Positions 1 through 7,431 of a stretch of DNA of 17,188 nt are shown here, one piece after another (positions within the stretch are counted from its first letter, which is position 1; every line of letters starts with the position of its first letter). A program made the position numbers and the translations under genes. This DNA comes from an uncultured Oscillibacter sp. (GTDB lineage Bacteria; Bacillota; Clostridia; Oscillospirales; Oscillospiraceae), in NCBI RefSeq assembly GCF_910579365.1, contig NZ_CAJTUX010000057.1, positions 1-17,188 of the forward strand, read 5' to 3'. The notes beneath the pieces were generated by a model. The model was not told the origin of the DNA, did not search any database, and was given only the letters and a program-made list of their open reading frames with translations.

Positions 1-613
1 CGGCTGTGCCGGTGAACACGGTGAGGTTGTCACCGAAGCCATAGGGGTAACCGGCGTCAACAGCGGCTTGGCTTTCCTCCAGGGCGTGATGCCATGTGTA
101 GCGCCGGTCGGAGCAGGCTTGGGCGGCATTCATTAGGGCCTCGCTGACCGGCAGTTCCGACACTCCGTTGTCCTTTCGGGTCTGGTTGATGAGCCAGATC
201 ATCTCCTGCCGTATCTCCAGGTTGTCTGTCAGGCCGGCGCTGTCCCCGCTGGCGGGGGCTTCCGGCGTAGCGGGGGCTGCGGAGCCAACCGTCAGTATTA
301 CGGTCCCACGTTCTCCAGCGCTGTTGGAGACGGTGATCTCTGCGATCCCCTCCGCTTTGGCAATGGCAACCCAGAAGGTCAGCACCTGTTCCACCGCTAC
401 CGTGTCTGGGTTGCTGGAAGTCACAGTGTAGTTTGCACCGCTGGGACCGATGATGAGTCCGCTACGGTCTCCTACCTCCAGGGTACTTCCCTTGTAACTG
501 CTCACCCGGACGGATTTGTCGGGCGTTTCCGTTGCCATGGCGGGGACAGTGAGGACAGTTGTGAGGATAGCTGCTGTCAGTGTGGCGGCAATGCGCTTTT
601 TCATGTTGGTCAT
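1..613 (-). CDS. Secreted CAP-domain protein with a Big2-like domain, N-terminal part only
   Basis: The gene enters from the left edge and is read leftward, so only about 204 residues are visible and the C-terminus is missing. The start is ATG at 613, with AGGAGG at 626-621, 7 bases upstream. Residues 1-27 form a signal peptide: MKKR-type basic start, hydrophobic core, AMA cleavage site. Residues about 33-110 look like a bacterial Ig-like (Big2) domain, with the SSNPDTVAVE and AKAEGIAEITVSN pattern. A Pro/Ala-rich linker follows at 111-128. From about 131 the sequence matches the start of a CAP/SCP (PF00188) domain: an ExxxLINQTRKDNGVSELPVSEALMNAAQ-like pattern and a later GFGDNL stretch. CAP proteins of Clostridia are exported or wall-associated and their activity is mostly unknown. 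The exact role here cannot be told because the catalytic-like His/Glu residues of the CAP cavity are not all in view. Confidence 0.8.
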   Translation of the reverse strand, partial: MTNMKKRIAATLTAAILTTVLTVPAMATETPDKSVRVSSYKGSTLEVGDRSGLIIGPSGANYTVTSSNPDTVAVEQVLTFWVAIAKAEGIAEITVSNSAGERGTVILTVGSAAPATPEAPASGDSAGLTDNLEIRQEMIWLINQTRKDNGVSELPVSEALMNAAQACSDRRYTWHHALEESQAAVDAGYPYGFGDNLTVFTGTA

Positions 614-1330
614 ACATTTTCCTCCTAATTTTCAGTGTTTTGTGGGGCTTTTGCAAGCAACACAATACCGAAATAGGAGGCGAAAGTCGATAGGGATAAA
701 CGGAGAAATACAGAGGTGAAAAGCAAGCGAATTACACAGTGCTTCGTTGTGTTTGTGGACGGTCTCTTTCGGTGAGACAATTTTCTTGACCACATAACCA
801 GCCACAGACAGACGTGGAACACGTGGAAACACTGTTTTCAAAGAGTGCCGGAGAGTAAATAAAATGGAGCAGAAACGGCTATAAATTGTTAAAATTTGCC
901 CAAAAAATCTTTGCAGACCTCTTTGTTTATAGCGAACCAGTTTTTGAGCTGTCTCAGAGGGGGCGCTGTATCGGCGCAGCTCTTCGCCTACAAAGCCTTA
1001 ACACATCCTTTCCCGGTTTGTCAGGTGTATGGGGTGCTGTCCTCTCTTGAAATCGCACACAGCAGCTCACAGGCCGAAACATAGGCCGGTCTGCCGTATC
1101 GCTGTACTTTTCACTCTCTGTATTCCATTCTCCTCTCCCCTTAGGGGCAGGGGGCCGGGGCTTTGCCCTGGCAAATGCGTCCGGCGTATAGCCAGGCGCG
1201 ATGCTTGCCCCACCCAAGGGTGGGAAAACACACCTTCGCAGCCGCCCCTTAATTTGAGCACCACAGCATCCTGCCCGCACTGCGGGGATAAGTCCCTTTG
1301 GGGCTGGGTTTTGCCTCGGCAAAAGAACGG
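614..1330. other. Non-coding gap with palindrome cluster at its right end
   Basis: About 700 bases separate the CAP gene and the convergently reached end of the DeoR gene. Open frames here give low-complexity Arg/Pro-rich translations with no family resemblance and no good ribosome binding sites, so I call no gene. The left part is the upstream region of the CAP gene (minus strand); I see no convincing -35/-10 pair. A small hairpin, GTCTC at 762-766 with GAGAC at 774-778, is followed by an AATTTTCTT stretch on the plus strand. The right third holds the palindrome series listed separately. Confidence 0.5.
1137..1324. repeat. Cluster of five short perfect palindromes
   Basis: Five short inverted repeats with tiny loops lie within 190 bases: CCCC/GGGG at 1137-1147, TTTGCC/GGCAAA at 1162-1175, CCCACCC/GGGTGGG at 1209-1224, CCCGCA/TGCGGG at 1274-1286 and TTTTGCC/GGCAAAA at 1309-1324. 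The second and fifth share the core TTTGCC-NN-GGCAAA, and GGGGCT lies 5' of both. None has a clean run of T after it, so they are not standard intrinsic terminators. The last one sits 7 bases beyond the DeoR stop and could still act as a 3' mRNA end structure for that gene. A dispersed intergenic repeat family is the other option. Confidence 0.45.
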
Positions 1331-2104
1331 TTACGAAATGTCCTCGTGGCCAGGGCAGATCAGGCGGATTCCGTACCGCTCCATCACCGCCAGATAGGGT
1401 GCGGGAGGCATGCGGTCCGTCACGACGGCATAAAGCTGCTCAAAGGAACAAAAACTGATGACGGCGGAGTGACCGAACTTGCTCTGGTCCGCCATCAGGA
1501 CGACCCGGTTTCCCCGCTGGACGACGTTGCGTTTGATCTCCGCCTCCAGATAGGTGCTGTTGGACAGACCATTTTCAATGGTGACGCCGGTGGCGGAGAT
1601 GAAAATGGTCTGGATGCTCAGATGGGAAAGGGTGTCCAGTGTGGAGATGCCGGTAAAAGAGGAGGTGGAGGGGGCGTAGATGCCGCCTAGGGAGATGATG
1701 TTCAGGTTGGGGAGGGATGCGGCCTCATACAGGGCGGTGAGGCTGTGGGTGATGACCGTTACCCCGTTTTTTTCGCCCAGATGCCGCACAATGTTGGGCG
1801 TGGTGGAACCGGAATCCAAGAAGATGGATGAGCCGTTGTTCACCAGCCGCGCCGCCAGTTGGCCAATGATTTGCTTTGCCTCGCTGTTTTTCCGCTCCCG
1901 CACGGAAAAGCCTAGGGGACGGTGCTGTAGGTTAGAGGACACGCCGCCGTAGACCTTGCGGACATTGCCGCGGTTCAGCAGCTCGGCGATGTCCCGGCGC
2001 ACCGTGTTCATAGAGATGCTAAATTGAACGCAAAGCTCCTCCAAAGATACGTTTTCCCTGCCTAAAATATACTGTTCCATCTCGTTCAAACGATCCGCTC
2101 TCAT
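1331..2104 (-). CDS. DeoR/GlpR-family transcriptional repressor
   Basis: This 257-residue protein has the usual DeoR length and layout. An N-terminal winged helix-turn-helix covers residues about 1-55, with VSLEELCVQFSISMNTVRRDI as the core and the VYGGV wing. A C-terminal sugar-phosphate sensor domain follows, with DSGSTT at 97-102, LGG at 139-141 and the family hallmark ADQSKFG at 205-211. The start at 2104 is chosen because GGAGG at 2114-2110 lies 5 bases upstream; an in-frame ATG at 2116 would put that ribosome binding site inside the coding region. Members of this family repress sugar and sugar-acid operons and release DNA on binding a phosphorylated intermediate. The gene is transcribed away from the catabolic operon across a shared 300-base control region, so it is very probably its local repressor. 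The inducer is not known. Confidence 0.9.
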   Translation of the reverse strand: MRADRLNEMEQYILGRENVSLEELCVQFSISMNTVRRDIAELLNRGNVRKVYGGVSSNLQHRPLGFSVRERKNSEAKQIIGQLAARLVNNGSSIFLDSGSTTPNIVRHLGEKNGVTVITHSLTALYEAASLPNLNIISLGGIYAPSTSSFTGISTLDTLSHLSIQTIFISATGVTIENGLSNSTYLEAEIKRNVVQRGNRVVLMADQSKFGHSAVISFCSFEQLYAVVTDRMPPAPYLAVMERYGIRLICPGHEDIS

Positions 2105-2148
2105 AAAATCCTCCATGAGTTGGTTATTTTTGAGCTAAATATGGATAA

Positions 2149-2177
2149 ATCTTAACACAAATACAGTGGGTATGCAA
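2149..2177 (-). promoter_or_regulatory. Candidate promoter of the DeoR gene
   Basis: On the minus strand TTGCAT (2177-2172) and TAAGAT (2154-2149) are separated by exactly 17 bases and lie about 45 bases upstream of the DeoR start. Agreement with the sigma-A consensus is only partial (3/6 and 4/6), so this is a best guess in AT-rich DNA. Confidence 0.3.
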
Positions 2178-2218
2178 ATCTTTTTTTCAATATTATCAAA
2201 TAAACGCTAAAAATCAAG

Positions 2219-2246
2219 TTGTCAAGAAAATTTTATTGTATATATC
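2219..2246 (+). promoter_or_regulatory. Candidate promoter of the catabolic operon
   Basis: TTGTCA at 2219-2224 and TATATC at 2241-2246 are 16 bases apart and face the operon. The direct repeats at 2247-2267 begin immediately after the -10 element, where a repressor would block transcription. This would leave a leader of about 150 bases. A second possibility is TTGCAT at 2284-2289 with TAAACT at 2307-2312 (17-base spacer). Confidence 0.3.
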
Positions 2247-2368
2247 GAACAAAAATGGACAAAAATGTTGTGAAATTTACGTCTTGCATCTTACCGAAAA
2301 GATTGCTAAACTTTACTCATAAAATAACAAGAATTAATCCAAGAAATTATCATAAATTATGTAAATTT
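2247..2368. promoter_or_regulatory. Candidate DeoR operator sequences
   Basis: The divergent intergenic region holds three repeated patterns. First is a tandem direct repeat, GAACAAAAATG (2247-2257) and GGACAAAAATG (2257-2267), with a period of 10 bases, one DNA turn. Second is a palindrome CATAA-A-TTATG at 2351-2361. Third is a wide inverted pair AAATTTAC (2273-2280) and GTAAATTT (2361-2368). DeoR-family repressors bind repeated sites and often loop DNA, so these fit, but the AT-rich background raises the chance of coincidence. Confidence 0.35.
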
Positions 2369-2406
2369 GTTTATGATGAGTATTATTCTAGGGAAGGTGT
2401 GGCAGC

Positions 2407-3447
2407 GTGAGGACAACAAACAGGGCCGCCTATATGACGGCGGTCAAACAAATGGAAATTCGAGAGCTTCCCATCCCCCGGGCCGGGGCTGGAGAAGTTG
2501 TGCTGAATGTGGAGTATGTCGGCGTGTGCGGTTCGGACGTCCACTTTTTCGAGTCCGGCATGAGAAAGGGCAAGTTCTTTGACCTCCCCTTCATTCTTGG
2601 CCATGAGTGCGCGGGAACCATTGTGGAGACAGGGCCCGGTGTCACGGGACTGCGGCAGGGCGACCGGGTGTGCTTCGAGCCGCAGATCACCTGCGGAACC
2701 TGCGTCTACTGCCGCTCCGGGCACTACAACATGTGCCCCGACGTGCAGTTTCCGTCGGTCCCGCCTCACGACGGAATGCTTCGGGATTTCGTGGCTATTC
2801 CGGCGCATCTGGCGTACAAGCTGCCGGATTCCATCTCCACACTGGAGGGTGCGCTCATCGAGCCTCTGGCCGTGGGCCTTTCCGCCGCCAGCCGGGGCGG
2901 CGTGTCCCTGGGGCAGAGTGTGGTCATTTTGGGCGCAGGCTGCATCGGACTTTTGACCATGATGGCCTGCAAAGCCCGGGGCGCCGCGAAGGTGATTCTC
3001 TGCGACCTGTTTCCCAGCCGCCTCCAAAAGGCTCTGGAATTGGGGGGCGACACCGTGATCAACGCCAGGGAGGAGGATGTGCAGGCCCGCGTTCTGGAGT
3101 TGACCGGCGGAACTGGGGCGGATGTAGTCTTTGAGACGGCGGGCAACCCCCGCACGGCGGCCCAGACCTCTGATCTGGTGCGGCGCTGCGGCGTGGTGGT
3201 CATGGTGGGCAACATCAATGGCGAGACACCCTACCGCTTTATGGACCTGATGTACAAGGAGGGTGAGATCCGCACGATCTATCGCTACCGCAACAACTTT
3301 GAAACGGCCCTCCAGATGGTTGCCTCCGGAAAAATCGACCTGAGACGGATCGTCTCCCATCAATTTGACTTTCAGGACGTCCAGCTGGCTTTTGAGAATT
3401 CCCTCAACGACCGGCAGGATGTCATCAAGGCGGTCATCAAACTGTGA
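2407..3447 (+). CDS. Zn-dependent medium-chain dehydrogenase 1 (sorbitol/xylitol dehydrogenase-like)
   Basis: This 346-residue protein is a medium-chain, zinc-containing NAD(P)-dependent dehydrogenase. Catalytic zinc ligands are Cys41 (VCGSDVHFF), His66-Glu67 (LGHECAG) and Glu152 (IEPLAV). The structural zinc loop has Cys96, 99, 102 and 110. The Rossmann glycine motif GAGCIG is at 176-181. The GSDVHF pattern and the EPLAVG stretch are closest to sorbitol or xylitol dehydrogenases, so oxidation of a secondary hydroxyl of a polyol or sugar acid is the likely reaction. The start is GTG at 2407, with GGGAAGG about 9 bases upstream; ATG at 2434 is an alternative that matches the usual family N-terminus but lacks a clear ribosome binding site. 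It is the first gene of the operon. The true substrate cannot be read from sequence. Confidence 0.85.
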   Translation: MRTTNRAAYMTAVKQMEIRELPIPRAGAGEVVLNVEYVGVCGSDVHFFESGMRKGKFFDLPFILGHECAGTIVETGPGVTGLRQGDRVCFEPQITCGTCVYCRSGHYNMCPDVQFPSVPPHDGMLRDFVAIPAHLAYKLPDSISTLEGALIEPLAVGLSAASRGGVSLGQSVVILGAGCIGLLTMMACKARGAAKVILCDLFPSRLQKALELGGDTVINAREEDVQARVLELTGGTGADVVFETAGNPRTAAQTSDLVRRCGVVVMVGNINGETPYRFMDLMYKEGEIRTIYRYRNNFETALQMVASGKIDLRRIVSHQFDFQDVQLAFENSLNDRQDVIKAVIKL

Positions 3448-3503
3448 CCCCTCTCTATCAGTGGACCCTGGCATGGGCCAAATTATATAAAGGAGAAATG
3501 AAC

Positions 3504-4550
3504 ATGAAAAAAGTATTTGCTCTCTTGCTGGCCTGTGTGCTGACACTCAGCCTCGCGGCCTGCGGCGGCGACACCGGAGCGGCCGCCCCCCCCGACGCTT
3601 CCGCCAACACCCCCGACAGCTCCCAGAGCGAGCCGCAGCAGCCCGCTGAAGCCCCCTTGGACTACCCCAAGAGCAACATCACATGCATCATCCCCTACGG
3701 CGCAGGCGGTACCATGGACACCCTGTCCCGGGCGCTCTTTGAGAGCATTCCCGACGGCCTGGTGCCCTCTGGTGTGAATTTCGTGGTGGAAAACGTGGCT
3801 GGCGGCGGTGGTCTGGTGGGCACCGAGCAGGGCCTGACTAGGAAGGCCGACGGCTACACAATTGTGGGAGTGAATGGAGATCTGATCATCAACCACGCCA
3901 TCGGCGCCACCGAGATTGTTCTGGAGGAGGACTTCGTCCCTATCGTGTGCCTGCAGGATGAGCCCTACTGTCTGATCGGCCCTGGTGAGGGCGAGTGCAG
4001 CACTCTGGAGGGATTTATCAACAAGCTCAAAAGCGGGGACAACGGCGTCACCGTGGCCATCACTGGCGCGGGCTCTCCCGGCGGCTTGGCCACCCGGGCC
4101 CTGAGTGAGTCCTTCGGCGTGGAGATCAAAACCGTCACCTTTGACGCCAACAACGACTGCGCCCTGTCCGTCACCACAGGAGAGTGCGACGCTACTTTCA
4201 TCAACGTCAGCGGCGTCGCCGGACAGGTGGAGGCCGGCACCCTGAAGGTCCTGGCCGTCACCACCGCCGAGGAAGCGCCCTCTCTGCCCGGCATTCCCTC
4301 CATCGCTCAGACCTATCCCGAGTGCGGCGACCTGAACCTGCGCTCCGTCTGCTTCCTGGGTGCGCTGGCGGATACGGACCCCGCGATCATCCAGTGGCTG
4401 TCCGACACGCTGAACCAGGGCGTGGCCTCACAGAGCTACGCCGACCTTACGGCCCCGCAGATGATGATCCCCAAGGTCTGGGACATTGACGGGATGACGC
4501 AGTACTGCAAAGAGGCCTACGCATTCTATGTGAGCTTGCTGGAGGAGTAA
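3504..4550 (+). CDS. tctC: TctC-family substrate-binding lipoprotein of a tripartite tricarboxylate transporter
   Basis: This 348-residue protein is the extracytoplasmic receptor of a TTT transporter (Bug/TctC family, PF03401). It begins with a lipoprotein signal peptide, MKK then a hydrophobic stretch and the lipobox LAAC with Cys20. A Ala/Pro/Ser/Gln-rich tether runs over residues about 24-55. The Bug fold follows, recognisable from IIPYGAGGTMDTLSR, ENVAGGGGLVGTEQG and a C-terminal half of the usual type. The start is ATG at 3504, with AGGAG at 3491-3495; ATG at 3498 is in frame but only 2 bases from that site. It is followed by tctB and tctA in the classical order, so the system is complete. 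TTT receptors bind carboxylates such as citrate, tartrate or aromatic and sugar acids; the operon's enzymes favour a sugar acid. Confidence 0.93.
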   Translation: MKKVFALLLACVLTLSLAACGGDTGAAAPPDASANTPDSSQSEPQQPAEAPLDYPKSNITCIIPYGAGGTMDTLSRALFESIPDGLVPSGVNFVVENVAGGGGLVGTEQGLTRKADGYTIVGVNGDLIINHAIGATEIVLEEDFVPIVCLQDEPYCLIGPGEGECSTLEGFINKLKSGDNGVTVAITGAGSPGGLATRALSESFGVEIKTVTFDANNDCALSVTTGECDATFINVSGVAGQVEAGTLKVLAVTTAEEAPSLPGIPSIAQTYPECGDLNLRSVCFLGALADTDPAIIQWLSDTLNQGVASQSYADLTAPQMMIPKVWDIDGMTQYCKEAYAFYVSLLEE

Positions 4551-4573
4551 TCTGATTCCGCATATCTGACTTG

Positions 4574-4606
4574 GGGCGCACGGAACAGTTCCTGTCCCGT
4601 GCGCCC
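4574..4606 (+). terminator. Strong hairpin between tctC and tctB, probably a partial terminator or mRNA-protecting structure
   Basis: A 10-bp perfect stem (GGGCGCACGG at 4574-4583 with CCGTGCGCCC at 4597-4606) continues after one mismatch into a further 4-bp stem (ACAG/CTGT) with a 3-base loop. It sits 24 bases after the tctC stop and 29 bases before the tctB start. What follows is GTTGCCTTGTG, not a true run of T, so full termination is unlikely. Such hairpins are common after binding-protein genes and raise the amount of receptor over membrane subunits. Confidence 0.65.
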
Positions 4607-4634
4607 GTTGCCTTGTGAATAGGGGGTATCGCAT

Positions 4635-5105
4635 TTGAAAAAGAGCAATTTCGCGACGGGCCTTTTCTTCCTGGCGCTGTCCATCTTCGCATATGTACAA
4701 GCCCGCAGCATGATGGGCAAACTGGACTCGGATGCATTGGGGCCCGGCTTCTGGCCCAAGCTCCTCTCCGCCGCCATGATGATCCTGTCGGTCGTCCTGA
4801 TCCTCCAGAGCCTGTTTTCCAGGCAGCCCGCCGCCGGCGCCCCCTTTGACGTGAAATCGGAGGGCTTTCGCCGCGTGGTGAAAATCAGCGGCCTGATGGT
4901 CCTCTTCGGGGCCGTCATCTACGCAGCGGGCATTTACGTGGGCATGGTGGTCATGCTGCCGCTCTGCATGTTCCTGCACGGCGAGCGGAACAAGCGGATT
5001 CTGCTGGGCCTGACGGCGGCGATCATTGTTTTCATTTACCTGACCTTCGGCCTCGGCCTGAAGGTTCCTCTGCCCAAGGGATTGCTGGGCAGCTATCTCG
5101 GATAA
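4635..5105 (+). CDS. tctB: TctB-family small membrane subunit of the TTT transporter
   Basis: This 156-residue protein matches the small, poorly conserved membrane subunit TctB (DUF1468). It has about four hydrophobic segments, near residues 6-22, 44-62, 82-115 (probably one or two passes) and 121-142. The family pattern LGPGFWPKLLS is at about 35-45, after the first membrane segment. The start is TTG at 4635, with AGGGGG at 4621-4626, 8 bases upstream; no ATG in this frame fits. The gene ends 18 bases before tctA. Low sequence conservation is normal for TctB, and identification rests on size, topology, the GPGFWP pattern and position between tctC and tctA. Confidence 0.88.
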   Translation: MKKSNFATGLFFLALSIFAYVQARSMMGKLDSDALGPGFWPKLLSAAMMILSVVLILQSLFSRQPAAGAPFDVKSEGFRRVVKISGLMVLFGAVIYAAGIYVGMVVMLPLCMFLHGERNKRILLGLTAAIIVFIYLTFGLGLKVPLPKGLLGSYLG

Positions 5106-5123
5106 AAGGAGGGGCGCTGTATT

Positions 5124-6623
5124 ATGGATGCTTTTCTGCAGGCGGCCGCGCTGGTGTTTTCTCCGGCGGCCCTGTTTTATACGTTCCTGGGCGTGTTGTT
5201 TGGGATTCTCTGCGGCGCCATGCCCGGCCTGTCCGCGGTGATGGCGGTATCGATCATGCTGCCCTTCACCTTTTCTCTAAAAGACACCGGTATCATGATG
5301 CTGCTGGGAATCTTCTGCGGCGCTGTCTACGGCGGCTCCATCACCGCGATTCTGATCAACACGCCGGGGACGGCAAACTCCGCCGCCACCTGTCTGGACG
5401 GCTATCCCATGGCGCACAAGCATGGCCAGTCAGGACGGGCCCTGAGCATCTCCACCATGGCGTCCACCTTCGGCGGGCTGCTTTCCGCCCTGATGCTGCT
5501 GTGGATCGCCCCGGCGCTGTCCAAGATCGCGCTGAATTTCGGCGTGCCGGAGATGTTTGCCCTGGGGGTGTTCGGGCTGAGCATCGTGACGGCGGTTTCG
5601 TCCCACTCCGTCATCAAGGGCCTGCTGGGGGCGGTGTTGGGGCTGCTACTGGGGGCGGTGGGCATGGACACCACCTCTGCCACGTTCCGCTATACCTTCG
5701 GCACAACCTACCTCATCAGCGGCATACAGTTCGTTCCCCTGCTGATCGGGCTGTTTGCCTTCTCCCAGTGCCTGCTGTCCGCCGAGGCCGACATCAAATC
5801 CATGGCTAAGAGCAAGCAGGACAAGCTGGCCCAGATTCTCCCCACCAGGGAAGACATCCGGCGGACAGGCCCTACCATTCTGATCAGCTCCATCATCGGC
5901 ACAGTCGTGGGCGCCATCCCGGGAACCGGCGGTGATATCGCATCCTGGATCAGCTACAACGTGGCGAAGCGCTTTTCCAAGCACCCTGGGGCCTTCGGCG
6001 ACGGGGCTCCGGAGGGCATCGCCGCCCCTGAGGCCGCAAACAACGCGGTTTCCGGCGGCGCCATGATCCCCCTGCTGACTCTGGGCATTCCGGGGGACTC
6101 CGTGACGGCCATTATGCTGGGCGCCCTCATGATGCAGGGCATTGCCCCCGGGCCACTGCTGTTCACCACCCAGACCGTCAAGGTTTACACTATCATCATC
6201 GCCCTGTTCGTGTCCAATGTGTTCATGTGCCTGCTGGGCTACGGGGCGATCCGAATCTTCTCGAAAATCAGCCTGGTTCCCGCGAAGTGGCTGAATCCCC
6301 TGGTGTTCGTGTTCTGCACGGTGGGAACCTTCGCCATCAACAACAACATGGGCGATGTGGTGCTGATGATCGGGGCCGGCATTGTGGGTTATGTCCTCAT
6401 CAAGCTGGACTTTTGCATGCCGCCCATCATTCTGGGCCTGATTCTCAGTGACACGGTGGAGTCCAACCTGCGCCGTACGCTGGTGCTGTCCGATGGCAGT
6501 CTGCGCATTTTCCTCACCCATCCCATCGCCCTGGCGCTGCTGGCGGTGGCCGCCGTTTCGCTGCTGTCTCCCATCATCTTGAAATTCTGGAAAGGCCGCT
6601 CCGCCAAGAGTGCGGAGAAGTGA
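5124..6623 (+). CDS. tctA: TctA-family large membrane subunit of the TTT transporter
   Basis: This 499-residue protein has the full length of TctA (PF01970), the large subunit of the transporter, with about 10-12 hydrophobic segments. The two diagnostic stretches are clear: GAMPGLSAVMAV at 31-42 and INTPGTANSAATCLDGYPMA at 78-97, followed by HGQSGRAL. The second repeat half carries GTVVGAIPGTGGD and, after SKHPGAFGDGAPEGIAAPEAANNA, the LTLGIPGDS motif. The start ATG at 5124 follows an AAAGGAGGGG site. TctA moves the substrate across the membrane using an ion gradient after TctC delivers it. I see no frameshift or missing segment, so the transporter appears functional. Confidence 0.95.
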   Translation: MDAFLQAAALVFSPAALFYTFLGVLFGILCGAMPGLSAVMAVSIMLPFTFSLKDTGIMMLLGIFCGAVYGGSITAILINTPGTANSAATCLDGYPMAHKHGQSGRALSISTMASTFGGLLSALMLLWIAPALSKIALNFGVPEMFALGVFGLSIVTAVSSHSVIKGLLGAVLGLLLGAVGMDTTSATFRYTFGTTYLISGIQFVPLLIGLFAFSQCLLSAEADIKSMAKSKQDKLAQILPTREDIRRTGPTILISSIIGTVVGAIPGTGGDIASWISYNVAKRFSKHPGAFGDGAPEGIAAPEAANNAVSGGAMIPLLTLGIPGDSVTAIMLGALMMQGIAPGPLLFTTQTVKVYTIIIALFVSNVFMCLLGYGAIRIFSKISLVPAKWLNPLVFVFCTVGTFAINNNMGDVVLMIGAGIVGYVLIKLDFCMPPIILGLILSDTVESNLRRTLVLSDGSLRIFLTHPIALALLAVAAVSLLSPIILKFWKGRSAKSAEK

Positions 6624-6638
6624 GAAGGAGGAACGACC

Positions 6639-7418
6639 GTGAAAAAATCAATCTGCATTGAAAAGCTGTTTGTGGACCTTCCGTTCTATGAGCGCTTCGC
6701 CAAGGTGCGGGAGGCCGGTTTTGACTATATCGAGTTCGGCTCCTGGGAACAGCACGATGTAAAGCGCATCCGGGCGCTGCTGGATGAGAACCGCCTGAAG
6801 CTGGGCTGCTTTTCCGGCGACAAGGACTACAACCTGATCGACCCCGCCCACAGCCGGGAGTTTATCGACTACCTCAAGCGCTCTGTGGACGTGGCCCACC
6901 TCCTCGGGTGCGAAAATCTGGTGCTCCACTCCAACGCCCTGGCGGAGGAGGGGCGAATGTGCACCGCTGGAAACGAGCAGAACGACCGGACGAAAATCGC
7001 CTGCGCCACCAAAAACCTCCTGGAGGCCGCCAGAATCGCGGAGAAGGATGGCGTCACCTTGCAGCTGGAGCCCGTGAGCAACTATGCCAAGCCCGGCTAT
7101 TACATGACGACCTCCGCCTCCGCGGCGGACATCATTCGGGTGGTAGGCTCTCCTCGTTTGAAGCTACTGTACGACATATACCACATGCAGCTGATGGAGG
7201 GCGATCTGGCAAACACCCTGCGGAAAAACGCGGACATTCTCGGCTATATCCATATCGGCGACGTGCCGGGCCGCCACGAGCCCGGTACGGGAGAGATCAA
7301 CTACGGCTATCTCAAGAAGGTCCTGGTGGAGGAGTTGGGCTTTGACGGCATCTTCGCCTTTGAGCTGAGTCCCCTGACCACGATGGAGGCGTGCCTGGAG
7401 GCCATGCGCGCGTTCTGA
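6639..7418 (+). CDS. Hydroxypyruvate isomerase-like (Hyi/OtnI) sugar isomerase/epimerase
   Basis: This 259-residue protein belongs to the xylose isomerase-like TIM-barrel superfamily (AP endonuclease 2 family, PF01261). The C-terminal half carries the hydroxypyruvate isomerase and 2-oxo-tetronate isomerase signature: a metal-binding Glu144 (LEPVSNY), DIYHMQLMEGDL at 179-190, IHIGDVPGRHEPGTGEINY at 204-222 and Glu242. The start is GTG at 6639, with AAGGAGG about 8 bases upstream; no nearby ATG is in frame. In known tetronate pathways OtnI interconverts 2-oxo- and 3-oxo-tetronate before phosphorylation by OtnK, a DUF1537 kinase, and such a kinase gene is present downstream. Specificity is inferred from family and context, so another keto-sugar acid is possible. 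Confidence 0.82.
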   Translation: MKKSICIEKLFVDLPFYERFAKVREAGFDYIEFGSWEQHDVKRIRALLDENRLKLGCFSGDKDYNLIDPAHSREFIDYLKRSVDVAHLLGCENLVLHSNALAEEGRMCTAGNEQNDRTKIACATKNLLEAARIAEKDGVTLQLEPVSNYAKPGYYMTTSASAADIIRVVGSPRLKLLYDIYHMQLMEGDLANTLRKNADILGYIHIGDVPGRHEPGTGEINYGYLKKVLVEELGFDGIFAFELSPLTTMEACLEAMRAF

Positions 7419-7431
7419 GGGGAGGGAGCGA

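Noticed and set aside
1137..1324. CRISPR array
   Set aside because: The palindromes differ in sequence and spacing; there is no repeated unit of 25-40 bases and no regular spacers.
954..1397. Opposed 122-residue open frames in the non-coding gap
   Set aside because: They run through the palindrome cluster, have Arg/Pro-rich translations and lack ribosome binding sites.
2383..3546. 387-residue open frame on the minus strand over dehydrogenase 1
   Set aside because: It is a mirror frame of a GC-rich gene with a clear enzyme on the plus strand; its translation is His/Gly/Arg-rich with no family pattern.
5646..6521. 291-residue open frame on the minus strand within tctA
   Set aside because: A shadow of the membrane-protein gene, rich in His, Gln and Asp, with no domain resemblance.
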